Shown here one piece after another: positions 42,292 to 51,459 of a stretch of 64,000 bases of DNA (positions are counted from its first letter, which is position 1; each line of letters begins with the position of its first letter). Origin of the DNA: CALBPI01 sp038531945 (GTDB taxonomy: Bacteria > Pseudomonadota > Gammaproteobacteria > Steroidobacterales > Woeseiaceae). The stretch is taken from contig JBCBBH010000002.1 in NCBI GenBank assembly GCA_038531945.1, forward strand, positions 434,001 to 498,000, written 5' to 3'. The notes beneath the pieces are model-generated. The model saw nothing but the letters and a program-made list of their open reading frames with translations, did no database searches and had not been told where the DNA came from. A program made the position numbers and the translations under genes.

Positions 42292-45081
42292 ATGAAAGAC
42301 AAGTCAGGACGTCTTTTCCGTCAGTGTTTTTTGACAGTTGTGGTCGGTTTGCTGCTGAGTGGGTGCGAGCCCACTGCCGAAGACCGAGTTGCGCGCGCCG
42401 AAGAGTACCTCGCCGCTGGTGACTATCGAGCCGCTGTGTTGGAGGCGCGGAGCGCGCTCCAGGACTCGCCGGCCAACATCGATGCGAGACTCATTTTCGC
42501 GGACTCGTCCAGGCGGGTCGGCGACTATCGTACGGCGGCCGCCGAATATTCTCGAGCGACTGAGCTGGGTGCAAATCCTGGCCGGTTTGCGTTCGAGTAC
42601 GCCGAGAGTTTGCTTGTTAGCGGACGGGCTGACGCCGTAGTGTCTGAGTTGGGCGATGCGTTGATGGCATCGCCACAATCAGCACAGCGATTGACCGTCC
42701 TTGGTCACGCGTACGCGGCTGTCGATGAGCCGCAGTTGGCACAAAAGCAGTACAGGGCGGCAATCGCGCTGGATGGGCAAGTGGCCGACGTGTACGTTGG
42801 CCTGGCTTCTTTGGCGGAACGGGCTGACGACTTGAACGCGAGAGACGAATGGGTGCGGCGGGCGGAGGCTGCGGTCCCGGATCATCCTGAGTTGCTTCTG
42901 TATTTTGCTCAGCGAGAGCGCGACGCGGAAGCACGAAGGAAGTTTCTCGATCGGGCGAACGCCAACCTGAACCAGTCCAGCTCCGACATCACCCGTGCGC
43001 AGGTTTTGCTCGCCCGGGTCGAGAACGCGCTGCAACTAAAGGCGCTGGATTCTGCCGAGGCAGCCTTGGCCGAGTATGGTGATGCTTTTCCCGGCGCTCC
43101 ACAGTCTCTGTTTCTGAAGTCCCTGATCGCGCTGGAGCGAGGGGATGTCGACCGAGCTCGGGCAGGTTTGTTGCGCATCAGCGAAGGTGTCGCGGCAGGG
43201 TCCCCTGCTGACCTGTTCTTGGGAAGTATCAACCTGCGACAGGCCAATTTGCGCCAGGCTGAAGCCTACCTGAATAAGGCGCTGCGCTTTGACTCGACCA
43301 GCGCTGCCGCGCGCAAGCTTTTGGCTGAAACGCTATTGCAGCTTAACCGTCCGCAAGAAGCGCTCGAAATTCTCTCGGACTTGGCACCGACCGAGACCAA
43401 GGATCCACAAGTATTGGCACTACTTGGTCGCGCTGCGGTTGCCTCTGGGAATCCGTCGGATGGCGTCCACTTTTTCGAGCGTAGCTCGGCCCAGATGCCA
43501 GATGACCCGGGGCTGCGCCTTGCGACCGCCTACAGCTATCTGGCATCCGGACAAGCGGCGGAGGCTTTGAAGATACTGGAGCAAGTTGAGGACGATGCGA
43601 CCGGTGCCTATCGCGGCTCGTTGCTGCGGATGCTGGCGCACCTTGCGACTGATGACAAAGCGGCCGCGATGGCAGAGGCCGAGCGATTGGTTACGAGTAA
43701 CCCGGATAGCGTGTCGGCCTGGTCGCTCGCAGGGCAGCTCATGGGAAATCTGAAAGAATATCCAACCTCGCGACAATACTATCGACGTGCGCTTGAAATC
43801 GACGCGGACCACATCCCATCGCGATACGGCGTCGCACGTGTCGAGCTGTCGGCCGGCAACGCGGAGAAGGCGGAGGGACTCATCGCAGCATTGCTTGATG
43901 ACCATCCGGGCTACATGCCTGGCGTCGCAGCGTTCGCGCAGTTGGCGACCCGACGCGGGAAGACCCAAGCGGTGATTCAACGCATCGAGCGTGCGGTTGA
44001 GGCCGCTCCAGATGCAGCCGAGCCACGCTTTCTGCTCGCGCAGCAGCTGTTGCTGACAGGTGACCTGGACGGTGCGTTGTTTCACGCCGAGAAAGGTCTT
44101 GAGGATCACCCGGATAACGCCCGTCTGTTGCAGATGCGAGGCAAAGCGAGAGGGCGTCTGGGCAGTGAGCAGGGCGCTCGTCAGGACTTGATTCGAGCAG
44201 CTGAGCTGGCACCCACAGACAGACTCATGCAATTCGACAAAGCGCGCGTCCTCATGCGTGCAAACGACGTCGATGGTGCGCGTCGCGTGATTGCAAACTA
44301 CCTCGAACTGCGACCCGACGACAATACGGCGAAACTCTTCAGCGCTGATCTTGACCTGAACTCAGGTCTGATAGATCGAGCAGCGCTGGTCGTTAACGAT
44401 GTGCTACAGGTTGAACCTGACAACATCACAGCACTGGTGTTGCGAGGTGACATTCTGAACGAGAGGGGGGACTTGGTCGGTGCACTGGCGGCTTTCGAGC
44501 GCGCAGGCAAACTACAGATGGATCGCCGTGTCTTGCTCCGCCAGTTTTCGGTTCGCCAGAAACTCGATTCTGAGGATGCCCAGGGACTTCTTGAGTCCTG
44601 GCTAAAAGAAAATCCCACGGACGTGGAAATTCAATCGGTACTCGCGCAGGCACTCGACGCGAAAGGTGACCGGGCCGCCGCGATTTCCCTTTACGAGAAG
44701 CTCGTGTCAAACGGAGATGGCAGTGAGCGGTCGCAGTCGGTTGTACTGAACAATCTGGCCTGGCTGTACTTCTCGCAAGGTGACTCGCGCGCCCGTGAGA
44801 CTGCGGATCGAGCTCGTCGGTTGGCTCCGGACACGCCTGAGATTTTGGACACATTCGGTTGGATTGCTCTCGCAGAAGGAGATTTCGATGCTGCAATCAG
44901 TGCGCTTAGGCGTGCCAACGAGCTCGACAGTCGGAACCCGGAAATTACCTCGCATCTTGCCACCGCCTTGGCGAGAAGCGGCGAGACGGAACAGGCGCGA
45001 CGCCTTTTGCAGCGAGTCCTTCAGTCCGACACACCGTTTGCTGGGCGCGAAGATGCGGAAGCGTTGCTGCGGTCCTTGTAA
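42292..45081 (+). CDS. prsT: XrtA/PEP-CTERM system TPR lipoprotein PrsT
   Basis: A 929-residue TPR lipoprotein. The signal peptide ends at the lipobox LLLSGC (Cys25). About twenty TPR units follow, for example EEYLAAGDYRAAVLEARSAL, ALEILSDLAPTETKDPQVLA, AILDTFGWIA-like terminal motifs (EILDTFGWIALAEGDFDAAI) and the conserved SVVLNNLAWLYFSQGDSRAR near the end. Length and repeat sequence match TIGR02917 (PrsT), which is specific to exosortase A systems. It lies 15 bases after XrtA with a ribosome site (AAGGAGCAGGG), so it is co-transcribed. Its role is not established biochemically; an outer-membrane scaffold is likely. Confidence 0.92.
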   Translation: MKDKSGRLFRQCFLTVVVGLLLSGCEPTAEDRVARAEEYLAAGDYRAAVLEARSALQDSPANIDARLIFADSSRRVGDYRTAAAEYSRATELGANPGRFAFEYAESLLVSGRADAVVSELGDALMASPQSAQRLTVLGHAYAAVDEPQLAQKQYRAAIALDGQVADVYVGLASLAERADDLNARDEWVRRAEAAVPDHPELLLYFAQRERDAEARRKFLDRANANLNQSSSDITRAQVLLARVENALQLKALDSAEAALAEYGDAFPGAPQSLFLKSLIALERGDVDRARAGLLRISEGVAAGSPADLFLGSINLRQANLRQAEAYLNKALRFDSTSAAARKLLAETLLQLNRPQEALEILSDLAPTETKDPQVLALLGRAAVASGNPSDGVHFFERSSAQMPDDPGLRLATAYSYLASGQAAEALKILEQVEDDATGAYRGSLLRMLAHLATDDKAAAMAEAERLVTSNPDSVSAWSLAGQLMGNLKEYPTSRQYYRRALEIDADHIPSRYGVARVELSAGNAEKAEGLIAALLDDHPGYMPGVAAFAQLATRRGKTQAVIQRIERAVEAAPDAAEPRFLLAQQLLLTGDLDGALFHAEKGLEDHPDNARLLQMRGKARGRLGSEQGARQDLIRAAELAPTDRLMQFDKARVLMRANDVDGARRVIANYLELRPDDNTAKLFSADLDLNSGLIDRAALVVNDVLQVEPDNITALVLRGDILNERGDLVGALAAFERAGKLQMDRRVLLRQFSVRQKLDSEDAQGLLESWLKENPTDVEIQSVLAQALDAKGDRAAAISLYEKLVSNGDGSERSQSVVLNNLAWLYFSQGDSRARETADRARRLAPDTPEILDTFGWIALAEGDFDAAISALRRANELDSRNPEITSHLATALARSGETEQARRLLQRVLQSDTPFAGREDAEALLRSL

Positions 45082-45092
45082 AACACTGCGGA

Positions 45093-45968
45093 TTAGCGAG
45101 CGAGGCACGGCGCATGCACAGTCAATTTCGTGTCGGGCTTGGGATCTGCGACAAAGATCTGGATTTCGCTGATGTGGTCCATGGAGAGCTCTCGAGTTTT
45201 CGGCGCGGTTCGGATTTCGGACAACGGGATAGTGACGTCGGCGCGGCCGTCAAGCCACGTTCTGTTGTATCGGTCGGATGACTGATGGGTGTGCTCGCGA
45301 TCATGGATACGCACGGTGACCGGGGTGTTCGGGACAACCGAGAATTTGAGCCGCAGGCCTTCGGCTTCGGTCCAGTCGTGAATCGGGTCGATCAAGCGCC
45401 AACCCGCGAAGTCGGATGGCTGCAACGCGAGCACAACACGATCCGTTGTCAGCTCTACCGGATCCGCATGCATGAAATAATGAATTCGATTCAAGAAAAT
45501 ATGGTCAAATTTCACCAAACAAGGTGCGATGGCAGTCCGTTCTTGCCAAGTGATCATCCATCCAAAAGCCGGCAGGAAGCCGGCCAGAATAATGCTCACC
45601 GCTGCCAACCGCCCGGCGAGTCTTGCGGCAGACCAAGACTTGAGTGCCAGCAAAGCCAAGCCGAGACCAACGAGGTCAGCAGCAAGGTCCCGCGGGTCCA
45701 CTTCACCCCCGGTGAGGCGCTGCGAAGCCTCTGCGAGCAGCGCGACAAATACGATGGTCACAGCAGTCTTTTTCAAGTCAAAGCGCAACAGCCATCCGCC
45801 AAACAGCGTAAGTGCCATGAACAAGGGAATATGACCCGCGTTGCGCAGACCTTGGATGACAACAGACTCCCGGTAACTGTCGATAGCATGGATCGCAATC
45901 GCGAGCACCAGGATCAAGACAGATGGCAGCCAGTGTCGAGGTCCATCAACATGACGTTTATGTGACAT
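45093..45968 (-). CDS. VanZ-like membrane protein with extracytoplasmic domain
   Basis: A 291-residue protein on the strand opposite to the XrtA genes. Four transmembrane helices in residues 13-150 carry the VanZ-like pattern (GHIPLFMALTLFGGWLL, ALLAEASQRLTGGEVDPRDL and ADLVGLGLALLAL). After the helices comes an extracytoplasmic domain of about 140 residues, beta-rich, with a ligand-binding look (DRVVLALQPSDFAGWRLIDP, YNRTWLDGRADVTIPLSEIR, MDHISEIQIFVADPK). VanZ proteins are linked to glycopeptide resistance and cell-wall or polysaccharide loci, with unknown chemistry. It ends 11 bases from the prsT stop and shares a 130-base divergent promoter region with the export gene. Confidence 0.82.
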   Translation of the reverse strand: MSHKRHVDGPRHWLPSVLILVLAIAIHAIDSYRESVVIQGLRNAGHIPLFMALTLFGGWLLRFDLKKTAVTIVFVALLAEASQRLTGGEVDPRDLAADLVGLGLALLALKSWSAARLAGRLAAVSIILAGFLPAFGWMITWQERTAIAPCLVKFDHIFLNRIHYFMHADPVELTTDRVVLALQPSDFAGWRLIDPIHDWTEAEGLRLKFSVVPNTPVTVRIHDREHTHQSSDRYNRTWLDGRADVTIPLSEIRTAPKTRELSMDHISEIQIFVADPKPDTKLTVHAPCLAR

Positions 45969-46098
45969 AAAAGATGAAGATTTCTGGAATTAAATCAAAG
46001 CATTCTGGTCGAAGCTCCGCAACTTTGGCATCATACACCGGTCAGCTGAGGCGCTCTTGCACGAGTGCGATCGTCCGGTCGCGAGGGACAATAGAATC

Positions 46099-46728
46099 AT
46101 GAGAACGATCATCCAGTTTGCTGGGGTGCTTGCTACTGCTATGTGGGTTGCAGGCTGCGCCTCTCCGAATGCGCTCCCCGCAGTGGATCCTGGAACGTCT
46201 GCTGTTGCGGATGAAGCGGATCTCAGCCAATACAAAATCGGGCCCGGTGACGATCTCGAGGTGTTTGTCTGGCGAAATCCGGAGATTTCAACCACTGTTC
46301 CCGTTCGCCCGGACGGCAAGATATCAACGCCGCTGGTCGAAGACATGGTGGCCGTCGGCAAAACGCCGTCGGAGCTTGCGCGTGACATCGAAGAGGTGCT
46401 GAAAGTTTACATCAAGCAACCTCAAGTCAACGTCATCGTTACCAACTTTCAGGGTGTGTATGAGGGGCAGGTTCGCGTCGTCGGTCAGGCGGCAAACCCG
46501 CAGGCGATCCCGTACCGTGAAGGCATGACCGTGCTTGACGTGATGATCGCGGTGGGTGGTTTGGGCGAGTTTGCGGCGGGCAACCGGGCAAAACTCGTCC
46601 GCTCGGAGGATGGGAAAACCACTGAGTATCGATTGCGGCTGAATGACTTGATGAATCGTGGACGTATCGATCAGAACGTAGCGATTCGGCCGGGCGATGT
46701 CATCATCGTTCCAGAGGCGCTGTTCTGA
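46099..46728 (+). CDS. XrtA/PEP-CTERM system polysaccharide export lipoprotein (Wza-like)
   Basis: A 209-residue outer-membrane lipoprotein. Signal peptide with lipobox WVAGC is followed by a Poly_export domain (YKIGPGDDLEVFVWRNPEIS, PVRPDGKISTPLVEDMVAVG) and one SLBB domain (GQVRVVGQAANPQAIPYREG, GMTVLDVMIAVGGL). Size and block order fit TIGR03027 of XrtA loci. ATG 46099 is preferred because it directly precedes the signal peptide; an ATG at 46057 in frame would add 14 charged residues. It starts the second XrtA operon, with the chain-length gene beginning one base after its stop. No lipoprotein of this short kind exists in the first cluster. Confidence 0.92.
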   Translation: MRTIIQFAGVLATAMWVAGCASPNALPAVDPGTSAVADEADLSQYKIGPGDDLEVFVWRNPEISTTVPVRPDGKISTPLVEDMVAVGKTPSELARDIEEVLKVYIKQPQVNVIVTNFQGVYEGQVRVVGQAANPQAIPYREGMTVLDVMIAVGGLGEFAAGNRAKLVRSEDGKTTEYRLRLNDLMNRGRIDQNVAIRPGDVIIVPEALF

Positions 46729-46729
46729 C

Positions 46730-48280
46730 ATGCGCGAGCAACTTGAATACCTCATCTCCGAAGCGCGCGGGATGTGGCGCTTCCGAGTAGTGGCTCTGAT
46801 CGCTGCCTGGCTTGTGTGCCTTGGCGGTTGGTTTTTTGTGCTGACCCTTCCCGACACGTATGAGTCCACAGCACAGGTCTATGTCGACACCAACTCCCAA
46901 CTGCGCCCGACTCTGGAAGGCTTGATCGTCGATACGGACGTGACGGACCAACTGGATTTGGTGACCAAAGCTTTGCTCGGCCAACAGCAACTCGAAGAGG
47001 TGGTGCTTGGAACCAATCTCGGTTTGAGAGTATCCGAGCAACGGTCACTGACTGCAGTCGCTCGCAGTGTGCGCGATCGAGTTTCCATCAAGAACGCGAA
47101 CTCCGATCCGAATTTGTACACACTCAGCTTCTCCGATACCGACCCGCAACTGACGAAGGTGGTTGTGGAGACCCTGTTGAATAATTTCGTCGAAAACTCG
47201 TTGGGCGCTAACCGTGAAGGCTCTGAAAACTCGCAACGATTCCTGCGCGAACAACTCGCTGATTTGGAGCTTGAACTGACCGAGGCTGAGCGGCGTTTGG
47301 CAGACTTCAAGCGGCAAAACATCGGACTGATGCCAGGCGAGGGGAGTGACTATTATTCCAATCTCCAGGACTCGATGGACGCTCGCGATTCTCTTCGTTC
47401 AGAACTCTCTCTGCTTCGTAGCAAGCGAAGTGCCTTGCAGGCCCAGCTCGCCGGAGAGACTCCGCTGGTCACCGCGTCGGCGGAGACCGGGCCTGTCGCA
47501 GACATCGATGAACGACTGAACACGAATCGGAAGAAACTCGAAGAGCTGTCGTTGCGATTCACGGATCGGCATCCCGATGTCATACAGACCAAATCTGTCA
47601 TAACAGAATTAGAACAACGTCGGGAAGAGTTGCTTTCCGAGATGTCCGACAGCGGCGGGGTGGCATCCGACAACCCGGTGTATCAGAACATCAAGATCGA
47701 GTTGAATAACATCGATGTCGAGATTGCGGCGAAGGTTCAGGAGGAGTCTGTCGCCAGCCAACGGATTGTTCGTTTGCAAGGGCTGGTTGATGTGCTTCCG
47801 CAGGTGGAGGCCGAACTGCAGCGACTCAATCGTGACTACGGTGTCAAAGAAGAACAGTATCAGTCCCTGAGCGAACGCCTTGAGCTGGCCAAGCTATCAG
47901 ACTCGGCTGACAAGAGTGAAGACGTGCAGTTCCAGATTATCAATCCACCGCTGGTCCCGTCAGCGCCCGAATCACCAAATCGACCGTTGCTGCTCGCAAC
48001 CGTGTTGGCGTTGGGTCTTGGCGCTGGTGGTGGCGTTGCGTTTCTGATCAGTCAGATTCGACCCGTGTTCCACCACACGACCGCTCTGCGCGACCGGCTG
48101 GGGTTACCGGTGTTGGGCAGCGTCTCGCTGGTCGTCAGTGCCGAGCGCAAAAAACAGAGGCTCGGGCAGTTGGCGGTATTCTCCACAGGCTTGCTGGCAT
48201 TGGTTGCTGCGTTCTTGATTGTCCTCGTGACACGCGAGCGTGGCATTGAAGTCGTACAATCTTTGATGGCAGCGGTATGA
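46730..48280 (+). CDS. XrtA/PEP-CTERM system chain-length determinant (Wzz/GumC-like)
   Basis: A 516-residue polysaccharide co-polymerase. An N-terminal transmembrane helix (VALIAAWLVCLGGWFFVL) opens into the Wzz domain (PDTYESTAQVYVDTNSQLRP), a long coiled-coil stalk (about 155-400, e.g. QLADLELELTEAERRLADFK), the GNVR-like block RDYGVKEEQYQSLSERLELA, and IINPPLVPSAPESPNRPLLL before the second helix. A third hydrophobic segment near the C-terminus (AVFSTGLLALVAAFLIVLVT) is usual for TIGR03007. The stop overlaps the kinase start (ATGA). It couples the kinase to the polymerase and export channel. Confidence 0.92.
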   Translation: MREQLEYLISEARGMWRFRVVALIAAWLVCLGGWFFVLTLPDTYESTAQVYVDTNSQLRPTLEGLIVDTDVTDQLDLVTKALLGQQQLEEVVLGTNLGLRVSEQRSLTAVARSVRDRVSIKNANSDPNLYTLSFSDTDPQLTKVVVETLLNNFVENSLGANREGSENSQRFLREQLADLELELTEAERRLADFKRQNIGLMPGEGSDYYSNLQDSMDARDSLRSELSLLRSKRSALQAQLAGETPLVTASAETGPVADIDERLNTNRKKLEELSLRFTDRHPDVIQTKSVITELEQRREELLSEMSDSGGVASDNPVYQNIKIELNNIDVEIAAKVQEESVASQRIVRLQGLVDVLPQVEAELQRLNRDYGVKEEQYQSLSERLELAKLSDSADKSEDVQFQIINPPLVPSAPESPNRPLLLATVLALGLGAGGGVAFLISQIRPVFHHTTALRDRLGLPVLGSVSLVVSAERKKQRLGQLAVFSTGLLALVAAFLIVLVTRERGIEVVQSLMAAV

Positions 48281-49224
48281 GTAAGATTCAGAACGCGCTG
48301 AAGCGCATTAGAGACGCCAAAGCGTCGAACAGTGCAGCGAAAGCCGTCGCGCGTCGAGATGCCCCTGCAGCTTCTTCGAGCAGTCCGGAGCACGACACGC
48401 GGGACGACACAGTCGCGACGCTCGCAATCAGTGCGGAACAAATTGAGGGCACCGGCGAATATCGAACTCACCGTATCGTCGAAGTGGACCGCCTGAAACT
48501 CAGAGAGGCCGGGTTGCTTGCACCTGAGATGCAGGAGCGGTTGCTTGCCGACCAATACCGACTGATCAAGCGTCCCCTGCTCGACAACGCCGTCGGAAAG
48601 AACGTCGGTGTAATCGAGGACGGTAACCTCATCATGGTTTCCAGCGCTCTGTCCGGGGACGGAAAGACATTCACCTGCATCAACCTGGCATTGAGCATGT
48701 CCAGTGAAACAGACGTCAACGTTCTTCTGGTAGATGCGGACGTCCCGAAGCCACACATCAGTCGAATCTTTGGGGTCGCCAAAGAACCGGGTCTGATCGA
48801 TCTGTTGCTCGATCCGACGCTGAAGGTCGAGGATGTCATTCTCGCGACCGACGTTCCTGGATTGTCACTGTTGCCCGCAGGGCAGCGCCACGACCAAGCG
48901 ACGGAACTTCTCGCTAGCAATCGAATGCGGGAGCTCACTCAAAGGCTTGCGCGCCGTTATGCCAATCGTGCGGTGGTCTTCGACTCGCCGCCGCTGTTGA
49001 TCACCCCGGAGTCGCGTGTTCTCGCATCGCACATGGGACAAATCGCAATGGTCGTTTGCGCCGGCAAAACACCACAGCAAGCGGCTCAGGATGCGGTCGC
49101 GTGTATTGATGCAAGCAAAGCCGTCAACTTGATCCTCAACCAGAGTTCCGTCGTTGGACTTTCTGGCTCTGAGTACGGGTATGGCTACGGCTATGGGTAT
49201 GGACGAACGGAATCGGCTGAATGA
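48277..49224 (+). CDS. XrtA-associated tyrosine autokinase (BY-kinase)
   Basis: A 315-residue soluble bacterial tyrosine kinase of TIGR03018 type. It has Walker A SSALSGDGKTFTCINLA, Walker A-prime VLLVDADVPKPH, and Walker B-like AVVFDSPPLLIT. The N-terminal 70 residues are a variable linker. The C-terminal tail is a run of alternating Gly and Tyr (residues 300-309, five Tyr), the autophosphorylation cluster. With the preceding chain-length protein as its membrane activator it controls chain length, and the phosphatase at 54751 is the likely counter-enzyme. The TIGR03015-type ATPase often found further along XrtA loci is absent. Confidence 0.92.
   Translation: MSKIQNALKRIRDAKASNSAAKAVARRDAPAASSSSPEHDTRDDTVATLAISAEQIEGTGEYRTHRIVEVDRLKLREAGLLAPEMQERLLADQYRLIKRPLLDNAVGKNVGVIEDGNLIMVSSALSGDGKTFTCINLALSMSSETDVNVLLVDADVPKPHISRIFGVAKEPGLIDLLLDPTLKVEDVILATDVPGLSLLPAGQRHDQATELLASNRMRELTQRLARRYANRAVVFDSPPLLITPESRVLASHMGQIAMVVCAGKTPQQAAQDAVACIDASKAVNLILNQSSVVGLSGSEYGYGYGYGYGRTESAE
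49174..49203 (+). repeat. TAY-GGN hexamer repeat encoding the tyrosine tail
   Basis: Five tandem copies of a Tyr-Gly hexanucleotide (TAC/TAT followed by GGN) encode the C-terminal tyrosine cluster of the kinase. The copies differ at third positions, so the array is imperfect and probably stable, but copy number could vary between strains. Confidence 0.75.
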
Positions 49225-49242
49225 TCGCCGGAAGAAGCAGTC

Positions 49243-50562
49243 ATGAAAACTAAAACAACAAAGAGACTAGCAAGCGCGATGATCGTGCTTCCTGCGCTAC
49301 TCATGCACTCGGCCTGGGCCGATGTAGATCTGGACTACGAGTTCATTGCCGGTGTCGCGCACACAAACAACATCGACCTGAACCCTGATGATGGATTGGA
49401 CGAGACCGCCGGAATTTATGGATTGGTTCTGGATCTGGAGGCGGATACGCGCGCGATCACAGCCGACGTCGGCATCAACGTCGAGCGTCGGGTCTACACC
49501 AAAGACACCAACGAAGACGAGACTATCGGATCAGTGGTAGCGCAATTCGACGCGGCATTGGTCGATCGAATCCTGAGCTGGCAAGCGTCCAATTCGTTTG
49601 GCCAGGCGTTGATTGACGTCTTCGCGCCTGACAACCCTGAAAACCGTCAGGACGTCAACGTGTTTAGCACTGGCCCTGTGTTAACGCTGCCTCTGAACTC
49701 GTCGAACCAACTTCAGATCGCTGCGGAGTACCGAGATCTGAATTTCGAAGACTCGCCACAGAACAACGATGCGATCATGACACAGCTCTCATACTCCAGA
49801 GCCTTGAACGCGAATCGCACGTTGGCGCTGAATCTGTCGAACAACAACGTTGACTTTGACCGTCCTGAAGACCCGGATTTCGATCTCGATGTTGCGTCGG
49901 TTAGTCTCACGAGTTCTACGTCACGTTCAACCCTGAGCCTTGAGGTTGGAGCAAACAGCGTAGATTTCGGAAACAACCGCGACGATCTAACCGGCGCGCT
50001 TATCCGTGCCGCGTTCTCGCGCGATTTGTCATCGCGTCTCGCATTGTCTCTCAGTTACGATCAGGAACTGTCTGACAGCGGCCAGCTGTTTGCGCAGTTC
50101 GCTGGAAACAATGCATTCGGGAACAACATCAATCCGGCCGTCGAACAAACCGGTGTCGCAGATGCATTGGAGCAGCGCTCCGCTGTTGTAAATCTGACGA
50201 CGACCCGACGTACCGGCAACGTTTCGATCGGGGTGCGATATTTCGATTTCGATTTTGACCAAACCAACAACCAAGACCGCGACGGTCTCGGGATTTTCCT
50301 GACAGCCGATCGCGAACTCGGAAACGGCTGGGAGTTTCGTGGTCGGATCGACTTCAACCAGAACGAGTTTTTTGACGGCAGAGACGACGAAAATCTCCGT
50401 GTGCAGCTTGGTCTCGAGAAACGATTTGCCCAAACGCTATCTGTTCAGTTCCTGTTGCTGCACAACGAGCGTGACAGCACAGTTGGGTTCCAATCGTTCG
50501 ATGAAGATTCGGTTCGCCTGATTTTCACTTGGCGGCCTGGCGGCCCTCGCGGTGGCGTATGA
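49243..50562 (+). CDS. XrtA/PEP-CTERM system outer-membrane beta-barrel protein (TIGR03016-like)
   Basis: A 439-residue outer-membrane barrel. A signal peptide (ALLMHSAWA) is followed by DLDYEFIAGVAHTNNIDLNP, the usual opening of this family, and then regular beta-hairpins (TTRRTGNVSIGVRYFDFDFD, GWEFRGRIDFNQNEFFDGRD, VQLGLEKRFAQTLSVQFLLL). It ends in a strand with the aromatic pattern (DSVRLIFTW plus a short Gly/Pro tail). It follows the kinase by 18 bases and overlaps the deacetylase by ATGA. Likely role: secretin-like or porin-like partner for polymer passage or retention. Confidence 0.83.
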   Translation: MKTKTTKRLASAMIVLPALLMHSAWADVDLDYEFIAGVAHTNNIDLNPDDGLDETAGIYGLVLDLEADTRAITADVGINVERRVYTKDTNEDETIGSVVAQFDAALVDRILSWQASNSFGQALIDVFAPDNPENRQDVNVFSTGPVLTLPLNSSNQLQIAAEYRDLNFEDSPQNNDAIMTQLSYSRALNANRTLALNLSNNNVDFDRPEDPDFDLDVASVSLTSSTSRSTLSLEVGANSVDFGNNRDDLTGALIRAAFSRDLSSRLALSLSYDQELSDSGQLFAQFAGNNAFGNNINPAVEQTGVADALEQRSAVVNLTTTRRTGNVSIGVRYFDFDFDQTNNQDRDGLGIFLTADRELGNGWEFRGRIDFNQNEFFDGRDDENLRVQLGLEKRFAQTLSVQFLLLHNERDSTVGFQSFDEDSVRLIFTWRPGGPRGGV

Positions 50563-51440
50563 GTGATCGGATTCTCAATGCGATGACGATCGATGTGGAG
50601 GAGCACTTCCAGGTCGCTGCGTTCAAGAATGCCGTCGATGCGGGTACCTGGGGAAATCAGCCGTCGCGTGTGGTTGCGAACACCGAGCGTTGCCTGAAGG
50701 TTCTGGATGACGCCAACACCAAGGCGACGTTCTTCACGTTGGGTTGGGTCGCGGAACGATATCCTGAGTTGGTTAGAACGATCCATCGCGAAGGGCATGA
50801 GGTGGCCTGCCACGGTTACAGCCACCAGTTGATTTACGAGCAGTCGCGCGAGGTGTTTCACCAGGAAACATTCCGAGCCAAGCGCGTACTCGAGGATGCG
50901 ATCGGCGGCCCTGTTCATGGTTACCGTGCGGCAAGTTACTCGATCACGCGCCGTTCGCTGTGGGCGTTGGACACGCTGGTTGAGGCGGGTTTTAGATACG
51001 ACTCGAGTATCTTCCCGGTGCATCACGACAACTATGGCATCCCAAATTCTCCAAGACACCCCTACACGATAGAAACCCCGAACGGTGGAAACCTCGTGGA
51101 GTTTCCGATTACAACATCGAAAATAGCCGGTGTTAAGGTGCCGGTGGCGGGTGGCGGATACTTCCGTTTGTTTCCCTACTGGTTGACTCGTACCGGGCTG
51201 AGACGGGTTAATTACGTAGAGCGGCGTCCGTTCGTTTTCTACCTGCATCCCTGGGAGGTAGATCCCGAGCAGCCGAGGATCGAAGCCTCTTTGCTGTCTC
51301 GTTTTCGACACTACAACAACCTGCGCAAGACTGAACCGCGGCTAAAAACTCTGCTCAGCGACTTCAGTTTTGATCGAATAGATCGTGTGCTAGATCGTGT
51401 GGTTCTGGCGGATGAGCCGCTGGCCCTAAGCCCCGCCTGA
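50559..51440 (+). CDS. XrtA/PEP-CTERM system polysaccharide deacetylase
   Basis: A 293-residue NodB-fold deacetylase of the TIGR03006 kind. The start ILNAMTIDVEEHFQVAAF holds motif 1 (Asp plus Glu where the family usually reads DVEDYF), motif 2 is VACHGYSHQLIY with the two metal His, motif 3 is HGYRAASYSIT, and HPWEVDPEQPRI is near the C-terminus. It has no signal peptide, as is usual for this family. ATG 50559 overlaps the barrel protein stop; the frame is open to 50529, but those residues would lie inside the barrel gene. It would remove N-acetyl groups from a hexosamine-containing polymer or intermediate. Confidence 0.92.
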   Translation: MSDRILNAMTIDVEEHFQVAAFKNAVDAGTWGNQPSRVVANTERCLKVLDDANTKATFFTLGWVAERYPELVRTIHREGHEVACHGYSHQLIYEQSREVFHQETFRAKRVLEDAIGGPVHGYRAASYSITRRSLWALDTLVEAGFRYDSSIFPVHHDNYGIPNSPRHPYTIETPNGGNLVEFPITTSKIAGVKVPVAGGGYFRLFPYWLTRTGLRRVNYVERRPFVFYLHPWEVDPEQPRIEASLLSRFRHYNNLRKTEPRLKTLLSDFSFDRIDRVLDRVVLADEPLALSPA

Positions 51441-51459
51441 TTACAAGAGCAGTGGTGCG

